A stretch of DNA of 64,000 bases. It comes from JAVJUV01 sp047314965. GTDB lineage: Bacteria; Pseudomonadota; Alphaproteobacteria; Rhodobacterales; Rhodobacteraceae. The notes beneath the pieces are model-generated. The model was not told where the DNA came from. It saw only the letters and a program-made list of their open reading frames with translations, and did not search any database. Positions within the stretch are counted from its first letter, which is position 1. Every line of letters begins with the position of its first letter. The stretch lies in assembly GCF_047314965.1 (NCBI RefSeq), contig NZ_JBLBVK010000035.1, positions 11,150 through 75,149 of the forward strand, given 5' to 3'. Of the stretch, positions 39,375 to 50,703 are shown piece after piece. The translations under genes were made by a program, and so were the position numbers.

Positions 39375-40195
39375 ACATAATCGGCGCAGGCCGCGTCGGC
39401 CGCACTTTCCTTCGCCTTCTTGGCTCGCAGGTGCAGGACATCGCAAGCGCCACGCGGGCTTCGGCCGAAACAGCCGTGAAGGACGCAGGTCATGGGCGCG
39501 TGGCAGACCTGGCTGAAATGCGCCCGGCGGATATCTGGCTTTTGACGGTCCCCGACGCTCAAATCGCAGGAACAGCGCAGGCGCTTGCCGATACTCAGGC
39601 CCCTGCGGCGATCGCCATCCATTGTTCCGGCTTCCATACAGCCGACATCATGAGCCCGCTTCTGGCGAAAGGCTGGCTTCTTGCCAGTGTGCACCCGAAT
39701 CTGAGCTTCGCGGCCCCTGACGTCTCTGCCGCGAGGTTTTCGGGCACGTGGTGTGGCGTGGAAGGAGATGAGGAGGCCCTGCGCGTGGTCGAGCCTTTGT
39801 TCAAGGCGCTTGATGCGAGGACTTTTCGGATCGGGACAGAGACGAAGGCTCTGTATCATGCCGCCGCCGTGATCACGAACAACTTCACGACGGTTCTTCA
39901 GGCCGTGGCGCTGGAGGCATGGGCCAAGGCCGGGGTGCCTGACGATGTCGCCCGTGATTTGAACGTGACGTTGTTGCGCTCGACGGTCGAGAACATCGAA
40001 AAGCTTGGTCCGGCAGAGGCGCTGACCGGTCCTGCCGCCCGCGGAGACCGGGAAGTGGTGACGGAGCAGGGGAAACAGGTTGCGGAGTGGCGCCCGGATG
40101 TGGGCCAACTTTACGAACTTTTGAGCAGGATGGCGGTGAATCTGAAGACCAACGGTGTGACTTCGGATGATCAGGATGTGCCGCCGCGCCAGTAA
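39362..40195 (+). CDS. Rossmann-like/DUF2520 dehydrogenase-like protein
   Basis: A 277-residue protein starting MAIVNIIGAGRVGRTFLRLL (dinucleotide-binding GxGxxG), then ADIWLLTVPDAQIAGTAQAL, the HCSGFHTADIMSPL segment and a C-terminal all-helical DUF2520 domain (ITNNFTTVLQAVALEAWAKA). It resembles ketopantoate or NADP oxidoreductase coenzyme F420-dependent type enzymes but lacks an assigned reaction. Its 3' end overlaps the convergent membrane-protein gene by 25 bp. Confidence 0.85.
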   Translation: MAIVNIIGAGRVGRTFLRLLGSQVQDIASATRASAETAVKDAGHGRVADLAEMRPADIWLLTVPDAQIAGTAQALADTQAPAAIAIHCSGFHTADIMSPLLAKGWLLASVHPNLSFAAPDVSAARFSGTWCGVEGDEEALRVVEPLFKALDARTFRIGTETKALYHAAAVITNNFTTVLQAVALEAWAKAGVPDDVARDLNVTLLRSTVENIEKLGPAEALTGPAARGDREVVTEQGKQVAEWRPDVGQLYELLSRMAVNLKTNGVTSDDQDVPPRQ

Positions 40196-40914
40196 TCAAC
40201 GAGGATTCCAAGGCGGAATGGAAGGCTGTCCTTTCGCTCGGAGAGCTGGCGGATCGTCATCCGCCGCCGCCGGACGACGGCGCGGGCGACCCGATAGTCG
40301 AATCGCCGTTTCCGTTCCAGCCACGAGGCGGGCAGGACACGCCTGAGGAGCCGCCAAGCCCAGGACAGCTGGAAGAAGGCCACGGCCTTGAAGGCCATTT
40401 TCTGAACGCTGACCCAGATCATGCGCCAGAAGGCCGCCGCTGCAGCCGCGAACCAGAGCGGCAGCTTCACCGAAAACAGGATCAGCCAAAGCCCGAGAGA
40501 CGTGACCGAGAGCGCCAGTGTCGTTAAGAGAATGGCCAGCGCGGCGATGACTTTCTCGGCCGGATGAAGGCCGCGATACCAGCGCATCAGTCGAAGATAA
40601 CGCTTTGAAATCATTGCACGATATTCACCTATCCAGGCCGCCATCCGACGCAGCGCCGCCTTTCCGAGCAAGAGAGGCAGAAGGGTTGTGGTCAGCCATT
40701 TCTTGATCAGTTCGAATTGGAAAAACGCGGATGCATGGGTTTTCAACCAGGCGAGGATCAGGGGTAATTCGACCATCGCCAGCTTTTTCCAGATCACTTT
40801 TATCTGGGTCAGGATCAGTCCCAGGGCGATCAATACTTCGTGCCCGAAATAGAGCGTTGCGGCGACAGACAGGCCGATGGCCGTCACAAGGAGGGCTAGT
40901 GGACGAAGAAACAT
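40171..40914 (-). CDS. Membrane protein of unknown function
   Basis: A 247-residue, basic protein with two to four hydrophobic helices: residues ~5-35 (LALLVTAIGLSVAATLYFG), a mid region (LAILLTTLALSVTSLGLWLIL) and an adjoining segment, followed by an Arg-rich cytoplasmic tail (RRRRMTIRQLSERKDSLPFR). The family is not recognised. It overlaps the DUF2520 gene at its 3' end and is 82 bp behind the alpha/beta-hydrolase-like gene on the same strand. Confidence 0.72.
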   Translation of the reverse strand: MFLRPLALLVTAIGLSVAATLYFGHEVLIALGLILTQIKVIWKKLAMVELPLILAWLKTHASAFFQFELIKKWLTTTLLPLLLGKAALRRMAAWIGEYRAMISKRYLRLMRWYRGLHPAEKVIAALAILLTTLALSVTSLGLWLILFSVKLPLWFAAAAAAFWRMIWVSVQKMAFKAVAFFQLSWAWRLLRRVLPASWLERKRRFDYRVARAVVRRRRMTIRQLSERKDSLPFRLGILVDYWRGGTS

Positions 40915-40996
40915 CGTCCCACCGATATGGCGACCACCCGGCTCGACGCAAGCCGACGTTTTAAGCCAGGATACTTTCCGGAAGTGTGCGATGCAG

Positions 40997-41932
40997 TCAG
41001 GCCCCGTCCTGCGGCATCTGAGCGAGCGCCGCCTTCATCGCCTGCCGGAAGCGCGGGGCGCCGCGCCTGGCAAGGATAGCGCGGCAGAGCCTGACCACCA
41101 GTTCGGGGCGCTCCGCTTCCTGTAGGCGGGACAGCATCGCGCGCTGGTATTTCATGTCGTCGCGGCGTTTGCGAAGATGGGTATAGAAACCGGCCGGCGT
41201 CAGCGTGCCGTCGACGCATTCTTGGATGATGGGTTTCAACACGTTGAGGCGGACCCAAATGGAGGCGATCCTGTGGCCGAAGTAGCGGCACCGGAACTTC
41301 ATCACGTTGTTGTTCGTGAAGAGCGCGGCATGCATCGCGTCGAGCGGCGCGAGTGGATCGTAGAAAAGGAACACATTTCTCGCACTGGCGGCCATCTCCG
41401 GGCCATACGCGTAGCGGGTGTTGAAATCGCGCCGCCACGCTTTCCGGTACCGGGTTTCCCAAGGAGCTGTCTCTCGCGAAAGCGTGGCTTGGGGGCTGAT
41501 CAGGATCACCGTCGCGTCCGGCGCGGCCGATGAAAAGGTCGCCGCAGCGTAGCCACCCATCGAGGCGCCGTAGAAGATCACCCGCCTGAATCTTGCGAAG
41601 AAGCCGCTGTCGCGAAGTTCGTCGAAGAAATCATATACCGCATCGTCGCGATACCATGTCCACCCGTGGGCCATCATGCCAAGCATGGACCAACCGTTCG
41701 CTTCGACGAAACTGTAGCCCCAGGGCATGCGGTCCGTTCCGCGCTCATAGATGTGGTCGAGGTTCTCGAATGTCACAATCAGCGTGTCGCCGCGCTCGAC
41801 GTAAAGCGCCGAGTGCTCGGAGCCAAGACTGCAGAAAAATCCCTCTTTCGCGCCGATCGCGTCAAGTTGCGCGCGCCACTCTTCCGGGCTGATTTCGTCT
41901 GCCGGTTCTGTGCCGTCCACGTCTCGTGGCAT
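40997..41932 (-). CDS. Alpha/beta-hydrolase-like protein
   Basis: A 311-residue protein with a nucleophile-elbow-like sequence VIFYGASMGGYAAATF (GxSxG, Ser near residue 124) preceded by a strand and followed by a helix, as in alpha/beta hydrolases. Relatives are often labelled phosphoadenosine phosphosulfate reductase in databases, which the sequence does not support: no PP-loop motif is visible. The C-terminal third is helical and charged. A polysaccharide or ester-modifying role is possible but not shown. Confidence 0.65.
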   Translation of the reverse strand: MPRDVDGTEPADEISPEEWRAQLDAIGAKEGFFCSLGSEHSALYVERGDTLIVTFENLDHIYERGTDRMPWGYSFVEANGWSMLGMMAHGWTWYRDDAVYDFFDELRDSGFFARFRRVIFYGASMGGYAAATFSSAAPDATVILISPQATLSRETAPWETRYRKAWRRDFNTRYAYGPEMAASARNVFLFYDPLAPLDAMHAALFTNNNVMKFRCRYFGHRIASIWVRLNVLKPIIQECVDGTLTPAGFYTHLRKRRDDMKYQRAMLSRLQEAERPELVVRLCRAILARRGAPRFRQAMKAALAQMPQDGA

Positions 41933-42056
41933 ACCTGCGCCGCCTTCTGCTCGGGTTCCAGTGTCGCTGGCGCGGAGCGTGAATTCAAGGGTGCTTGACC
42001 CCGTTGACGGCGGCTTGCGAATAGCGGAGCGTCATCGAAATCAAGGGAGGCTGTCC

Positions 42057-42842
42057 GTGACGATACGTGTGGTGGTGTGGGGCGAGAACGTCCACGAGCA
42101 AACCAATGCGGTGGTTCGGGGGATTTACCCGAACGGCATGCATGCCTGTATTGCCGATGCGCTGAACGAGCATGCCGCGATCGACGCCGGGACCGCCACC
42201 TTGCAGGAAGCCGAGCATGGCCTGCCGCAGGCGCGGCTGGACGAGACCAATGTGCTGCTGTGGTGGGGGCATGCGGCCCATGGCGATGTCGATGACGCGG
42301 TTGTCGAGCGTGTGGCCGAGGCCGTCTGGTCCGGCATGGGGTTGATCGTCCTGCATTCGGGTCATTTCTCTAAGATTTTCAAACGATTGATGGGGACGCC
42401 CTGCAACTTGTCCTGGCGCGAGGCGGGTGAACGCGAGCGGATCTGGGTCACTGCGCCGAACCACCCAATTACAGCCGGGCTGCCGCAGTTCTTCGAGCTG
42501 GAGAGCGAGGAAATGTACGGCGAGCCCTTCGGCATTCCCGAGCCGGACGAGACGGTGATGATCGGCTGGTTCCAGGGGGGCGAGGTGTTCCGCTCGGGCG
42601 TCACATACCGGCGCGGGGCAGGGCGCGTGTTCTATTTCCAGCCCGGGCACGAGACCTATCCGACCTATCACGATCCAATGGTCCGGCAGGTTCTGCGGAA
42701 TGCCGTACTCTGGGCGTACAACGGCGAACCGCGTCTGACCGCCGTGACCGATGCGCCGAACCGGCCCGTGGAGAAAGCTCCCGAGAAGATCACCGCGCGC
42801 GGCCCGAGGCTTCACGCGGACGGCGAGGAAGGGTTCCGCTGA
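42057..42842 (+). CDS. thuA: ThuA-domain protein (trehalose utilisation type)
   Basis: A 261-residue protein from a GTG at 42057 with GGGAGG six bases upstream. ThuA features: IRVVVWGENVHEQTN at the start, DETNVLLWWGHAAHGDVDD, GLIVLHSGHFSKIFKRLMG, and RVFYFQPGHETYPTYHDP. The fold is a class I glutamine amidotransferase-like domain; in rhizobia ThuA/ThuB act in trehalose/disaccharide catabolism via 3-keto sugars. It overlaps the following Gfo/Idh/MocA gene by 1 bp, giving a ThuA-ThuB-like pair. Confidence 0.9.
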   Translation: MTIRVVVWGENVHEQTNAVVRGIYPNGMHACIADALNEHAAIDAGTATLQEAEHGLPQARLDETNVLLWWGHAAHGDVDDAVVERVAEAVWSGMGLIVLHSGHFSKIFKRLMGTPCNLSWREAGERERIWVTAPNHPITAGLPQFFELESEEMYGEPFGIPEPDETVMIGWFQGGEVFRSGVTYRRGAGRVFYFQPGHETYPTYHDPMVRQVLRNAVLWAYNGEPRLTAVTDAPNRPVEKAPEKITARGPRLHADGEEGFR

Positions 42843-43891
42843 TGCGGCTTCTGATCCTCGGCACGGGCGCAATGGCGAACACACATGCGACAGCCTTCGG
42901 CGGTATCGACGGTGTCAGGCTGGCGGGCTGTGTGGATATCGACAGGACGCGGGCCGAGGCCTTTGCGGCGCGTCACGGAATTGACCTGGTCTTCGACACG
43001 TTGACCGATGCACTTTCCAGTGGAGGTTTCGACGCCATCGCGAATGTCACCCCCGATGCGCTTCATTTTCGCACATCCATGGAGGCAATGGCAGCAGGGT
43101 TGCATGTCTTTTGCGAAAAGCCTCTTGCCGTGACCCACGGCGATGCGCGCCACATGACGGAGGCCGCGGCACAAGCCGGTTTGATTAACGGCGTCAACCT
43201 GACCTATCGCAACGTGGCCGCGCTTCAACGGGCGCGCGAAATCATCGGACAGGGAGAAATCGGCGAGGTCCGTCATTTTGAGGCATCCTACCTGCAGAGC
43301 TGGCTGACCCAGCCTGCCTGGGGTGACTGGGCGACCGAAGAGAAATGGTTGTGGCGGTTGTCGAGCAAGCATGGCTCGACCGGGGTTCTGGGGGATGTCG
43401 GAGTCCACATCTTCGACTTCGCCACCTATGCCATTGGCAGCGACATCCGCACCATCACCGCACACCTCAAGACCTTTCCTAAGGCGCCGGGCGACCGGAT
43501 CGGAGAATACGATCTTGATGCCAATGACAGCATGTTGATGACGGCAGAGCTGGGCTCGGGGGCATCCGGTGTCATTCATGCGTCGCGTTTCGCGACCGGG
43601 CATCTGAATGACCTGCATCTTCAGGTTTTCGGAACACATGGTGGGCTTGAGATCACGAACAGGGGTGACCTGGGCAGTATCCGGATTTGCAGCGGCGCAG
43701 AACGGGAAACCGCAACGTGGCGCGATCTGCCGCTCTCGCCGGTCGTGACGAACTATCAGCGCTTCGCCGAAGCGGTCCGAACGGGGCGGCCCATGAAGCC
43801 GGATTTCGCGACGGCGACGCGGCTTCAGGCCGTCATCGACGCAGCATTCGAAGCCCACAGGGTCATTCCCCGCACGGAAATTGCAAGTTGA
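42842..43891 (+). CDS. Gfo/Idh/MocA family oxidoreductase (ThuB-like)
   Basis: A 349-residue NAD(P)-dependent oxidoreductase: MRLLILGTGAMANTHATAF (Rossmann motif), IANVTPDALHFRTSMEAMAA, the signature HVFCEKPL (EKP) and the catalytic-domain segment GVLGDVGVHIFDFATYAIG. It overlaps thuA by 1 bp. By analogy with ThuA/ThuB and related pairs it probably oxidises or reduces a keto-sugar; the substrate is inferred only from context. Confidence 0.9.
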   Translation: MRLLILGTGAMANTHATAFGGIDGVRLAGCVDIDRTRAEAFAARHGIDLVFDTLTDALSSGGFDAIANVTPDALHFRTSMEAMAAGLHVFCEKPLAVTHGDARHMTEAAAQAGLINGVNLTYRNVAALQRAREIIGQGEIGEVRHFEASYLQSWLTQPAWGDWATEEKWLWRLSSKHGSTGVLGDVGVHIFDFATYAIGSDIRTITAHLKTFPKAPGDRIGEYDLDANDSMLMTAELGSGASGVIHASRFATGHLNDLHLQVFGTHGGLEITNRGDLGSIRICSGAERETATWRDLPLSPVVTNYQRFAEAVRTGRPMKPDFATATRLQAVIDAAFEAHRVIPRTEIAS

Positions 43892-43962
43892 TAGAAATGC
43901 CGGAATTTTTGCCGCGCGGCTCTTGAAGCCCGGAGCAATGACGGATACATGCACGGCATTGG

Positions 43963-45632
<1,670 letters not shown>

Positions 45633-45636
<4 letters not shown>

Positions 45637-46739
45637 GGCATGTCCTTTCGCGCTGTCGGTCGGACTTGGTGCGGTGGATGCTTGCGCCGCAGTGACATCA
45701 AAGACGCCTGCAGTTTGCGCCCGGCATCGATCTGCTGGGCCTGGATGTAATGCTGCTCAGTGGTGCGTGGGTCAGTGTGGCCGAGGATGGGAGGCGCGAT
45801 ACCGATATGTTTCGGATCTTCGACGGCCACAGAGGTCACCGCGCAATCGCGGAAGAGATGCGGATTGATTGGTCGACCGAAGGCTCGCTTGGTGGTTCGC
45901 GTGATGGCCTCGTAGACGTTGTCCTCGCGCATAGGGTCTCCGCACTGCGTGATCCAGAGCCTGCCGCTGTCACTTCCTTGCAGGAGCTGCGGGCGAACCA
46001 CATCGAAGTAGTGCTTGAGATAGGGGACGAGGCAATCGGGTACCGGGACCTCCACGGGTTTCCGCGCCTTCATCTCCGAGGCTCCGAACCGCAACTCGTA
46101 GCCTACCGATGTGGACACCAGGTTTGAGCCAATCTCGATCCCCGTGAGGTTCCTCAGACGCATCGTGGGGCAGGCGATTAGGAGCGCGACCATCAGCGCG
46201 TCGCGGAAGCGAGAAGGCCCGTGACGAGACGGTGGGTTTGCGATCAGGTCGTCCATTAAGCCAATCGCCCAAGCCAGGATCTCGGCGGCCGGGCGGAGCC
46301 GGATATGCTTGTTCTTGGTGGCAACAACGCGGGTCTCTAGCGCGCCGACGATCCATCGAAGCCACTGCCAATCATCCTCAGGTGCAATGGCCTTGGCGAC
46401 CGCCAGCAGTTCCGCCAGGCGGCCCCAGACAGTCCATGGGGCCACCTGATCCTGCAGTTCCTCCAGATAGCGCCGGATTGCGTCGCGCGTGATCCTGTCC
46501 GGAGCTGACTCTGCTGGATCAAAGCGTCCTGACCCGATGACGAAGGTGAGCCAGCGGCCGTAACCCTTGCGGTATTTCTCGCGGGTGTCTGCACACCAAT
46601 GGTGACCCGGGCCAACAGTCCCATCCAGTAGATCCCCCGGCGCAAGAGCGGCCCCCCAGGCTAGGCGGTCCGGCTCCGGCCAGGCGTGCAGCGGTAGGCA
46701 CCGCCGGGTTGGATCTTCGAAAGGCAGGAGCTCGGTCAT
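45633..46739 (-). CDS. Tyrosine recombinase/integrase 1
   Basis: A 368-residue integrase. An N-terminal core-binding helical domain (~55-160: DTREKYRKGYGRWLTFV) is followed by the catalytic domain with Arg in PTMRLRNLTGI, the Lys in EMKARKPVEVPVP, His-x-x-Arg in NPHLFRDCAVT, and His plus the nucleophile Tyr in LGHTDPRTTEQHYIQA. All catalytic positions appear intact. It overlaps the serine recombinase gene (ATGA) and the next tyrosine recombinase gene by 4 bp, so all three are made together. Confidence 0.9.
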
Positions 46740-48445
46740 ACCGCACCCTTTCCACGCGCATTTGCGACGGAGGCCTGGTAGTGCATCAACGCCGAACGGC
46801 GTTCGAACTGCGCATAAGACCTCATAGCAGTCCTGAGCGAGTCGTTGAGGACGTAGGCCAGCGTCGTGACGTCGCCCGGTTGCTTGAGGCTGTGGATTTT
46901 GCCTGCAATGCTGCGGAAGAGATGCGCATTGATCGTTAGGCCGGTGTGCTCGAGGATCATCTCTTTGACGAGCCGCGACGGTCCACTCGAAGCTTTCAGA
47001 CCACCGTTCATCGCCGGGAAGAGGAAGTCCGAGGTCTCACCAAGAAGATGTGGCCGCGCCGTTTTGACATAGAGGTCCAGAAGCGCTGTCGCCTCTAGTC
47101 CCAACTCATAATCGAGCGCCTTGCTGTTCTTCACCTCTTCGGCGGGGATATTGATGAGCGTGCGGCTCCGACGACCTTTCTGCACACGGCGCATGTGGTT
47201 GATCAGGTTGAGCGAGGACAAGTTGCCTGGTCGCATCGGCGCATTCAGAAGTATCTCTACCACGAGCGCCGCCTGCATCATCAACGCGGCATTGCGTGGC
47301 CGTGTGGCGATGGTTTTCTCGGCCTTGGTTACCAGCGCCTGGGGCAGGTGCGACAGCTTCGCCAAGTTGGCTGGATCGTCGAGTTGCAGAAGGCGCTGTC
47401 GGTTCTTTTCCCGCAGCCCGTCGGCATCACGCCCGAGGCGACCAACGATGCGTTTGATCTCGGCGAGGTCTTCGTCTGGCAACTGCACGTGATGGCGTGC
47501 GATCGCTTGAAGCCCCACGGCCACGCCCTTGATTGCCTCGGTCGGCTTGTCGCCGAAGCGACCCATCATCCATCTTAGAGCCGTCCTGAGGTTTTCCAGT
47601 TCCACCAGCACAGCGAGACTGGCGATCTTATCGATCGGCTTGCCGGAACGAACCAGGGCGGAGGCCACCATACGAATCTGGAACCGGCGATGACCGATGG
47701 TCTTGGGACGCAGAGGCTTTGGTGGACCACTGCCGTCCAGGAGATCCGGGTTCGCCAGCCGGTCTGTCCAGCGATCAACATCTTCCAGAAAGGAAACCGG
47801 GAAGGCCTCGAAGGGAATGGTCCAAGGTTCTTTCTTCCGCGGCGGTGGCGCCAGGTGAACCTGTGGCCAGTCAGCAATCTGGTCCTTCAAGCGGTTCCAG
47901 GTCTTCACCGCGTTGGCGACCACGGCTCCTGGCTTGTTTTTGAAGCTCTCCTCAATCAGGGCTGTGCGCAGATCGCGGACGTGATCATCTGATACATCTG
48001 CAGGGGCCACCTCAAGCGCAGAACAGAACTGAGCGAGCTGGGTCAACTTCCACCGATCATGCTTGTCAGCAACCATCTCCAGCAGCTTGGCCCATTCCGG
48101 GCTCGGCGCTCTCAGCCAGTCATTGCGCTCCCGCGATGCGCCCGTCAGTTTCAGGGCCTTCAGCGCGCCGCTCTTGATATTCTGGAAACGCTTCTTGGTG
48201 ATCCCGTGCTGGGCCGGGTGAACCCGCCGCAGCCGGACATGCAGCCAGTTGATGTTCGCTGGGGTGGTTTCGAGATTTCCGCCGACCAGACGGGCAATGG
48301 CCTGGATATCCGATTTGAGATCCCTGCGCCGAGTGGGCGACAGGTCATCGACCCGATCAAGGCGCTCGATCACGTCGCCAAGAAAGAGTTGTTCCTCAGA
48401 AACGAAGGTACTCCGCTTCGGCTTCTTGTTACTTGTACCAGTCAT
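46736..48445 (-). CDS. Tyrosine recombinase-like protein 2 (long, degenerate active site)
   Basis: A 569-residue protein from an ATG at 48445 (GAAAGG upstream; an ATG at 48643 would overlap the excisionase gene). The C-terminal ~220 residues look like an integrase catalytic domain: NAPMRPGNLSSLNL (Arg), AEEVKNSKALDYEL (Lys), INAHLFRSIAGKIH (His-x-x-Arg) and RSYAQFERRSAL (probable Tyr). The usual second His of the LGH motif is absent (YVLNDSLRTA), so activity may be altered. The N-terminal 300 residues resemble nothing I can name. Similar to the long accessory recombinases of multi-recombinase elements. Confidence 0.8.
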   Translation of the reverse strand: MTGTSNKKPKRSTFVSEEQLFLGDVIERLDRVDDLSPTRRRDLKSDIQAIARLVGGNLETTPANINWLHVRLRRVHPAQHGITKKRFQNIKSGALKALKLTGASRERNDWLRAPSPEWAKLLEMVADKHDRWKLTQLAQFCSALEVAPADVSDDHVRDLRTALIEESFKNKPGAVVANAVKTWNRLKDQIADWPQVHLAPPPRKKEPWTIPFEAFPVSFLEDVDRWTDRLANPDLLDGSGPPKPLRPKTIGHRRFQIRMVASALVRSGKPIDKIASLAVLVELENLRTALRWMMGRFGDKPTEAIKGVAVGLQAIARHHVQLPDEDLAEIKRIVGRLGRDADGLREKNRQRLLQLDDPANLAKLSHLPQALVTKAEKTIATRPRNAALMMQAALVVEILLNAPMRPGNLSSLNLINHMRRVQKGRRSRTLINIPAEEVKNSKALDYELGLEATALLDLYVKTARPHLLGETSDFLFPAMNGGLKASSGPSRLVKEMILEHTGLTINAHLFRSIAGKIHSLKQPGDVTTLAYVLNDSLRTAMRSYAQFERRSALMHYQASVANARGKGAV

Positions 48446-48611
48446 CGGGATACCTTTCTCGTAGCTATTGCGTCCCTCGGGTGGACACGGGTGGCCAGCG
48501 CCGCCCTCTCGGGAAGCCGTAACACAAAAATCCGGGACGGATTGCGCGGGCACGTCTTCCCGACGTTCGGATAAAGCCCTGACAACATTGAACATCTGTG
48601 GACAGCTCTGG

Positions 48612-48806
48612 TCATCGCACCAACCGGTCGCGAACGAAGTCATCGAGATCCCTGGGACGGATCCGCCATTGGTTGCCGAGCTTGGCGGCTGGCAACTCTC
48701 CTTTTGCGATCCAGCGGCGGACGGTCTTCTCTGAGACCCGTAGTATGTCCTTCACTTCAGGGATCGTGAGCAGCCGCACCGGTGTCTTTTGGAGGCTATT
48801 CGACAC
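48612..48806 (-). CDS. Excisionase-like helix-turn-helix protein
   Basis: A 64-residue protein from a GTG at 48806 with AAGGAGG upstream; the longer open frame is not needed. It is a MerR/excisionase-type HTH: LLTIPEVKDILRVSEKTVRRW, then IAKGELPAAKLGNQWRIRP, DLDDFV. Such proteins direct excision or regulate integrase genes. It is the first gene of the recombinase operon. Confidence 0.88.
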   Translation of the reverse strand: MSNSLQKTPVRLLTIPEVKDILRVSEKTVRRWIAKGELPAAKLGNQWRIRPRDLDDFVRDRLVR

Positions 48807-49531
48807 AACGACCTCCTTCACCTGGCAGTGAGGATTGAAGGCGGTTCCTCGATGGAGGAATTGCTTCCAGCGCCTCGCGTGCTGCGGCTCTCGCCAACAG
48901 TCGAACAAGCGCACGCAAGGCCTCACCTGTTTGTTCTGGTGGGCTCGTGAGCCCATAGTCCTCGGTCCCTCGGCCGGAACATGAGATAGACAAAGCGACC
49001 TCCGTCACTCAAATGAGTGTCGCGATCATCCATCTCAGTGGCGAATGGACCGTTCCGTCTCGGCTTCGGGGTAAGCCCTCTTGGGCATTGCTTTCCCGCT
49101 ACTGAAGCTCGGCGTAGACCGGTCGGCTTGGGCAGTTCTAGCGACGTATACCCTCAGCCCTCCAGCGCTTTTTTTGTGCCCCTCAGCTTGGCCAAGGAGC
49201 GCGCTGGTCTTCCCCATATACGAAAACCCTACAACATACGGGCAAGTCAAGGAAAATCGCACCACATCTGGTGGCAAGATGCCGTTGCCTTGGACAACAG
49301 AGGCCAATGGCGGCCAAGCATGGCCAAGCAGACATCTGACGAAAAGACTCAGAAGACCGCCTAGAGCCCGTTGCGGTCTTTGCGGAGGCTTGACTGGATG
49401 AGGGCCGCAATAGGCCAACTCAGATTTCCATATCGCGAGCCTTGTGATCAAAATTTTGGGAAATTCCACTTGTGTGGTACCATCGCCTCCATTGCGGTCG
49501 AGAAGACCGGAGACACACGGGGGGTAAATCA
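48807..49531. other. Gene-poor region behind the recombinase module
   Basis: About 725 bases upstream of the excisionase gene and before the exported NTF2-like gene. It must hold the recombinase operon promoter. Open frames on both strands (up to about 165 codons at 49035-49532) lack ribosome binding sites, have unbiased codon use and contain Pro/Arg noise. No repeat of the tRNA end was recognised here. Confidence 0.45.
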
Positions 49532-49954
49532 ATGAGGACTATAATTGGAAACGCGGCTTTCGCCGTGTCTTTGGCGGTTGCCACGCAAGCTCTTGCTGGC
49601 AGTCACGCAATGTCGACGGAAGAGGTTTTAAACAAGCACCTGACCGCCTTCGGCGCGGGCGACGTGGACGCTCTGATGGAGGACTACTCCGAGGATAGCG
49701 TCATTATTCTGCAGTCTGGTGCCCTGGAAGGCCCGGACGCGATACGGGCGCTTTTCGAGGCACTTGTTGCTGAGTTCTCCAAGCCGGGGATGACCTTTTC
49801 GCTCGATGCCACTCATATAAGCGGCGAAGTGGCGTTTATCGTTTGGCATGCTGAAACGGCCGACAACGTATATGAATACGCGACTGACACCTTCGTCATC
49901 GAAGACGGAAAGATTCAGACACAAACTGTAGCCTTCGCCGCGACCCCCAAATAG
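49532..49954 (+). CDS. Exported NTF2/SnoaL-like protein
   Basis: A 140-residue protein: signal peptide (GNAAFAVSLAVATQALA, cleavage before GSH) and a SnoaL/NTF2-like cone fold: LNKHLTAFGAGDVDALMEDYSEDS, EGPDAIRALFEALVAEF and the C-terminal TDTFVIEDGKIQTQT. The ATG at 49532 follows GGGGGGT. The domain is used for ligand binding or small isomerase/hydrolase activity; no function can be assigned. Confidence 0.85.
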   Translation: MRTIIGNAAFAVSLAVATQALAGSHAMSTEEVLNKHLTAFGAGDVDALMEDYSEDSVIILQSGALEGPDAIRALFEALVAEFSKPGMTFSLDATHISGEVAFIVWHAETADNVYEYATDTFVIEDGKIQTQTVAFAATPK

Positions 49955-50287
49955 TCATGCGGCATGCGGTTACAGCCGCAATATTGGCGGGGGCCCTGGG
50001 CTGGGCCCCTGCTTACGTTGCGAGGCCATTATTGGTGGCAGAGACTGCGTAATCGCTTAGATGGCAAAGATACTTCAATGATAACTACTTTCGGTTAGGA
50101 CCAGCATCCGCTGTGTCCGCAAATCAGATATTCGAGAATGCGTCAGGCGTGCGCGCCTGGTTGAACTGGTCAGATGTCCGATCTGAGCCTCGAGCCGATA
50201 TCGCAAATGTTGTGCAGACACGGAGCACACTTCCGGGTAGCGTAGAACTCCTAGTTATGAACAATGAAACAATAAGGGGGAGGGAAG
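49955..50287. other. Intergenic region with a terminator-like hairpin
   Basis: About 330 bases. A perfect 7-bp stem GGGGCCC-TGGGCT-GGGCCCC lies at 49990-50009 behind the NTF2-like gene but without a U-tract. The rest is AT-richer and would contain the DUF1330 promoter. No gene is seen. Confidence 0.45.
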
Positions 50288-50617
50288 ATGACAGTCTTCT
50301 TGATAGCTGATGTAAAGGTCACCGACGACGCCTGGATACCAGAGTATGCGAGCAAAGTTCACGATATCGTTGCGAAGCACGGCGGCAAGTATCTGTCGCG
50401 GAGTGGGAACATCGACACGATTGAGGGTGAGGGCCTCGACACCACACTGATCGCCCTCATTCAATTTCCTTCGCGCGAGGCTTTGGATGCATTTGCAAAC
50501 GACCCTGAGTACGCTCCTTTTGGAAAGGCACGGCAAGCCGGCAGTATTAGTCGGTTCCATGTTATCGATGACACCGATCTCGCAGGAGCAATTCCTTATC
50601 TTCCAGCGGCGGGCTAA
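50288..50617 (+). CDS. DUF1330 family protein
   Basis: A 109-residue ferredoxin-like alpha/beta protein: TVFLIADVKVTDDAWIPEYA, HGGKYLSRSGNIDTIEG and LIALIQFPSREALDAFANDPEY, all typical of DUF1330. The ATG follows GGGAGGGAAG. Family members are small cytoplasmic proteins of unknown activity, probably dimeric. Confidence 0.88.
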   Translation: MTVFLIADVKVTDDAWIPEYASKVHDIVAKHGGKYLSRSGNIDTIEGEGLDTTLIALIQFPSREALDAFANDPEYAPFGKARQAGSISRFHVIDDTDLAGAIPYLPAAG

Positions 50618-50703
50618 GTGCCGGGCCTCCAATTAGTTAAGTCCAAACATGTCTCGGGGGCTTTGATGTCCTCGAGACACCTATGATCCTAGGGACACCG
50701 CGA

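Noticed and set aside
39062..40108. 348-codon minus-strand frame
   Set aside because: Antisense of the DUF2520 gene; low-complexity Arg/His translation without a ribosome binding site.
49035..49532. 165-codon minus-strand frame next to the recombinase module
   Set aside because: No ribosome binding site, no codon bias and mixed hydrophobic/Pro noise; treated as non-coding.
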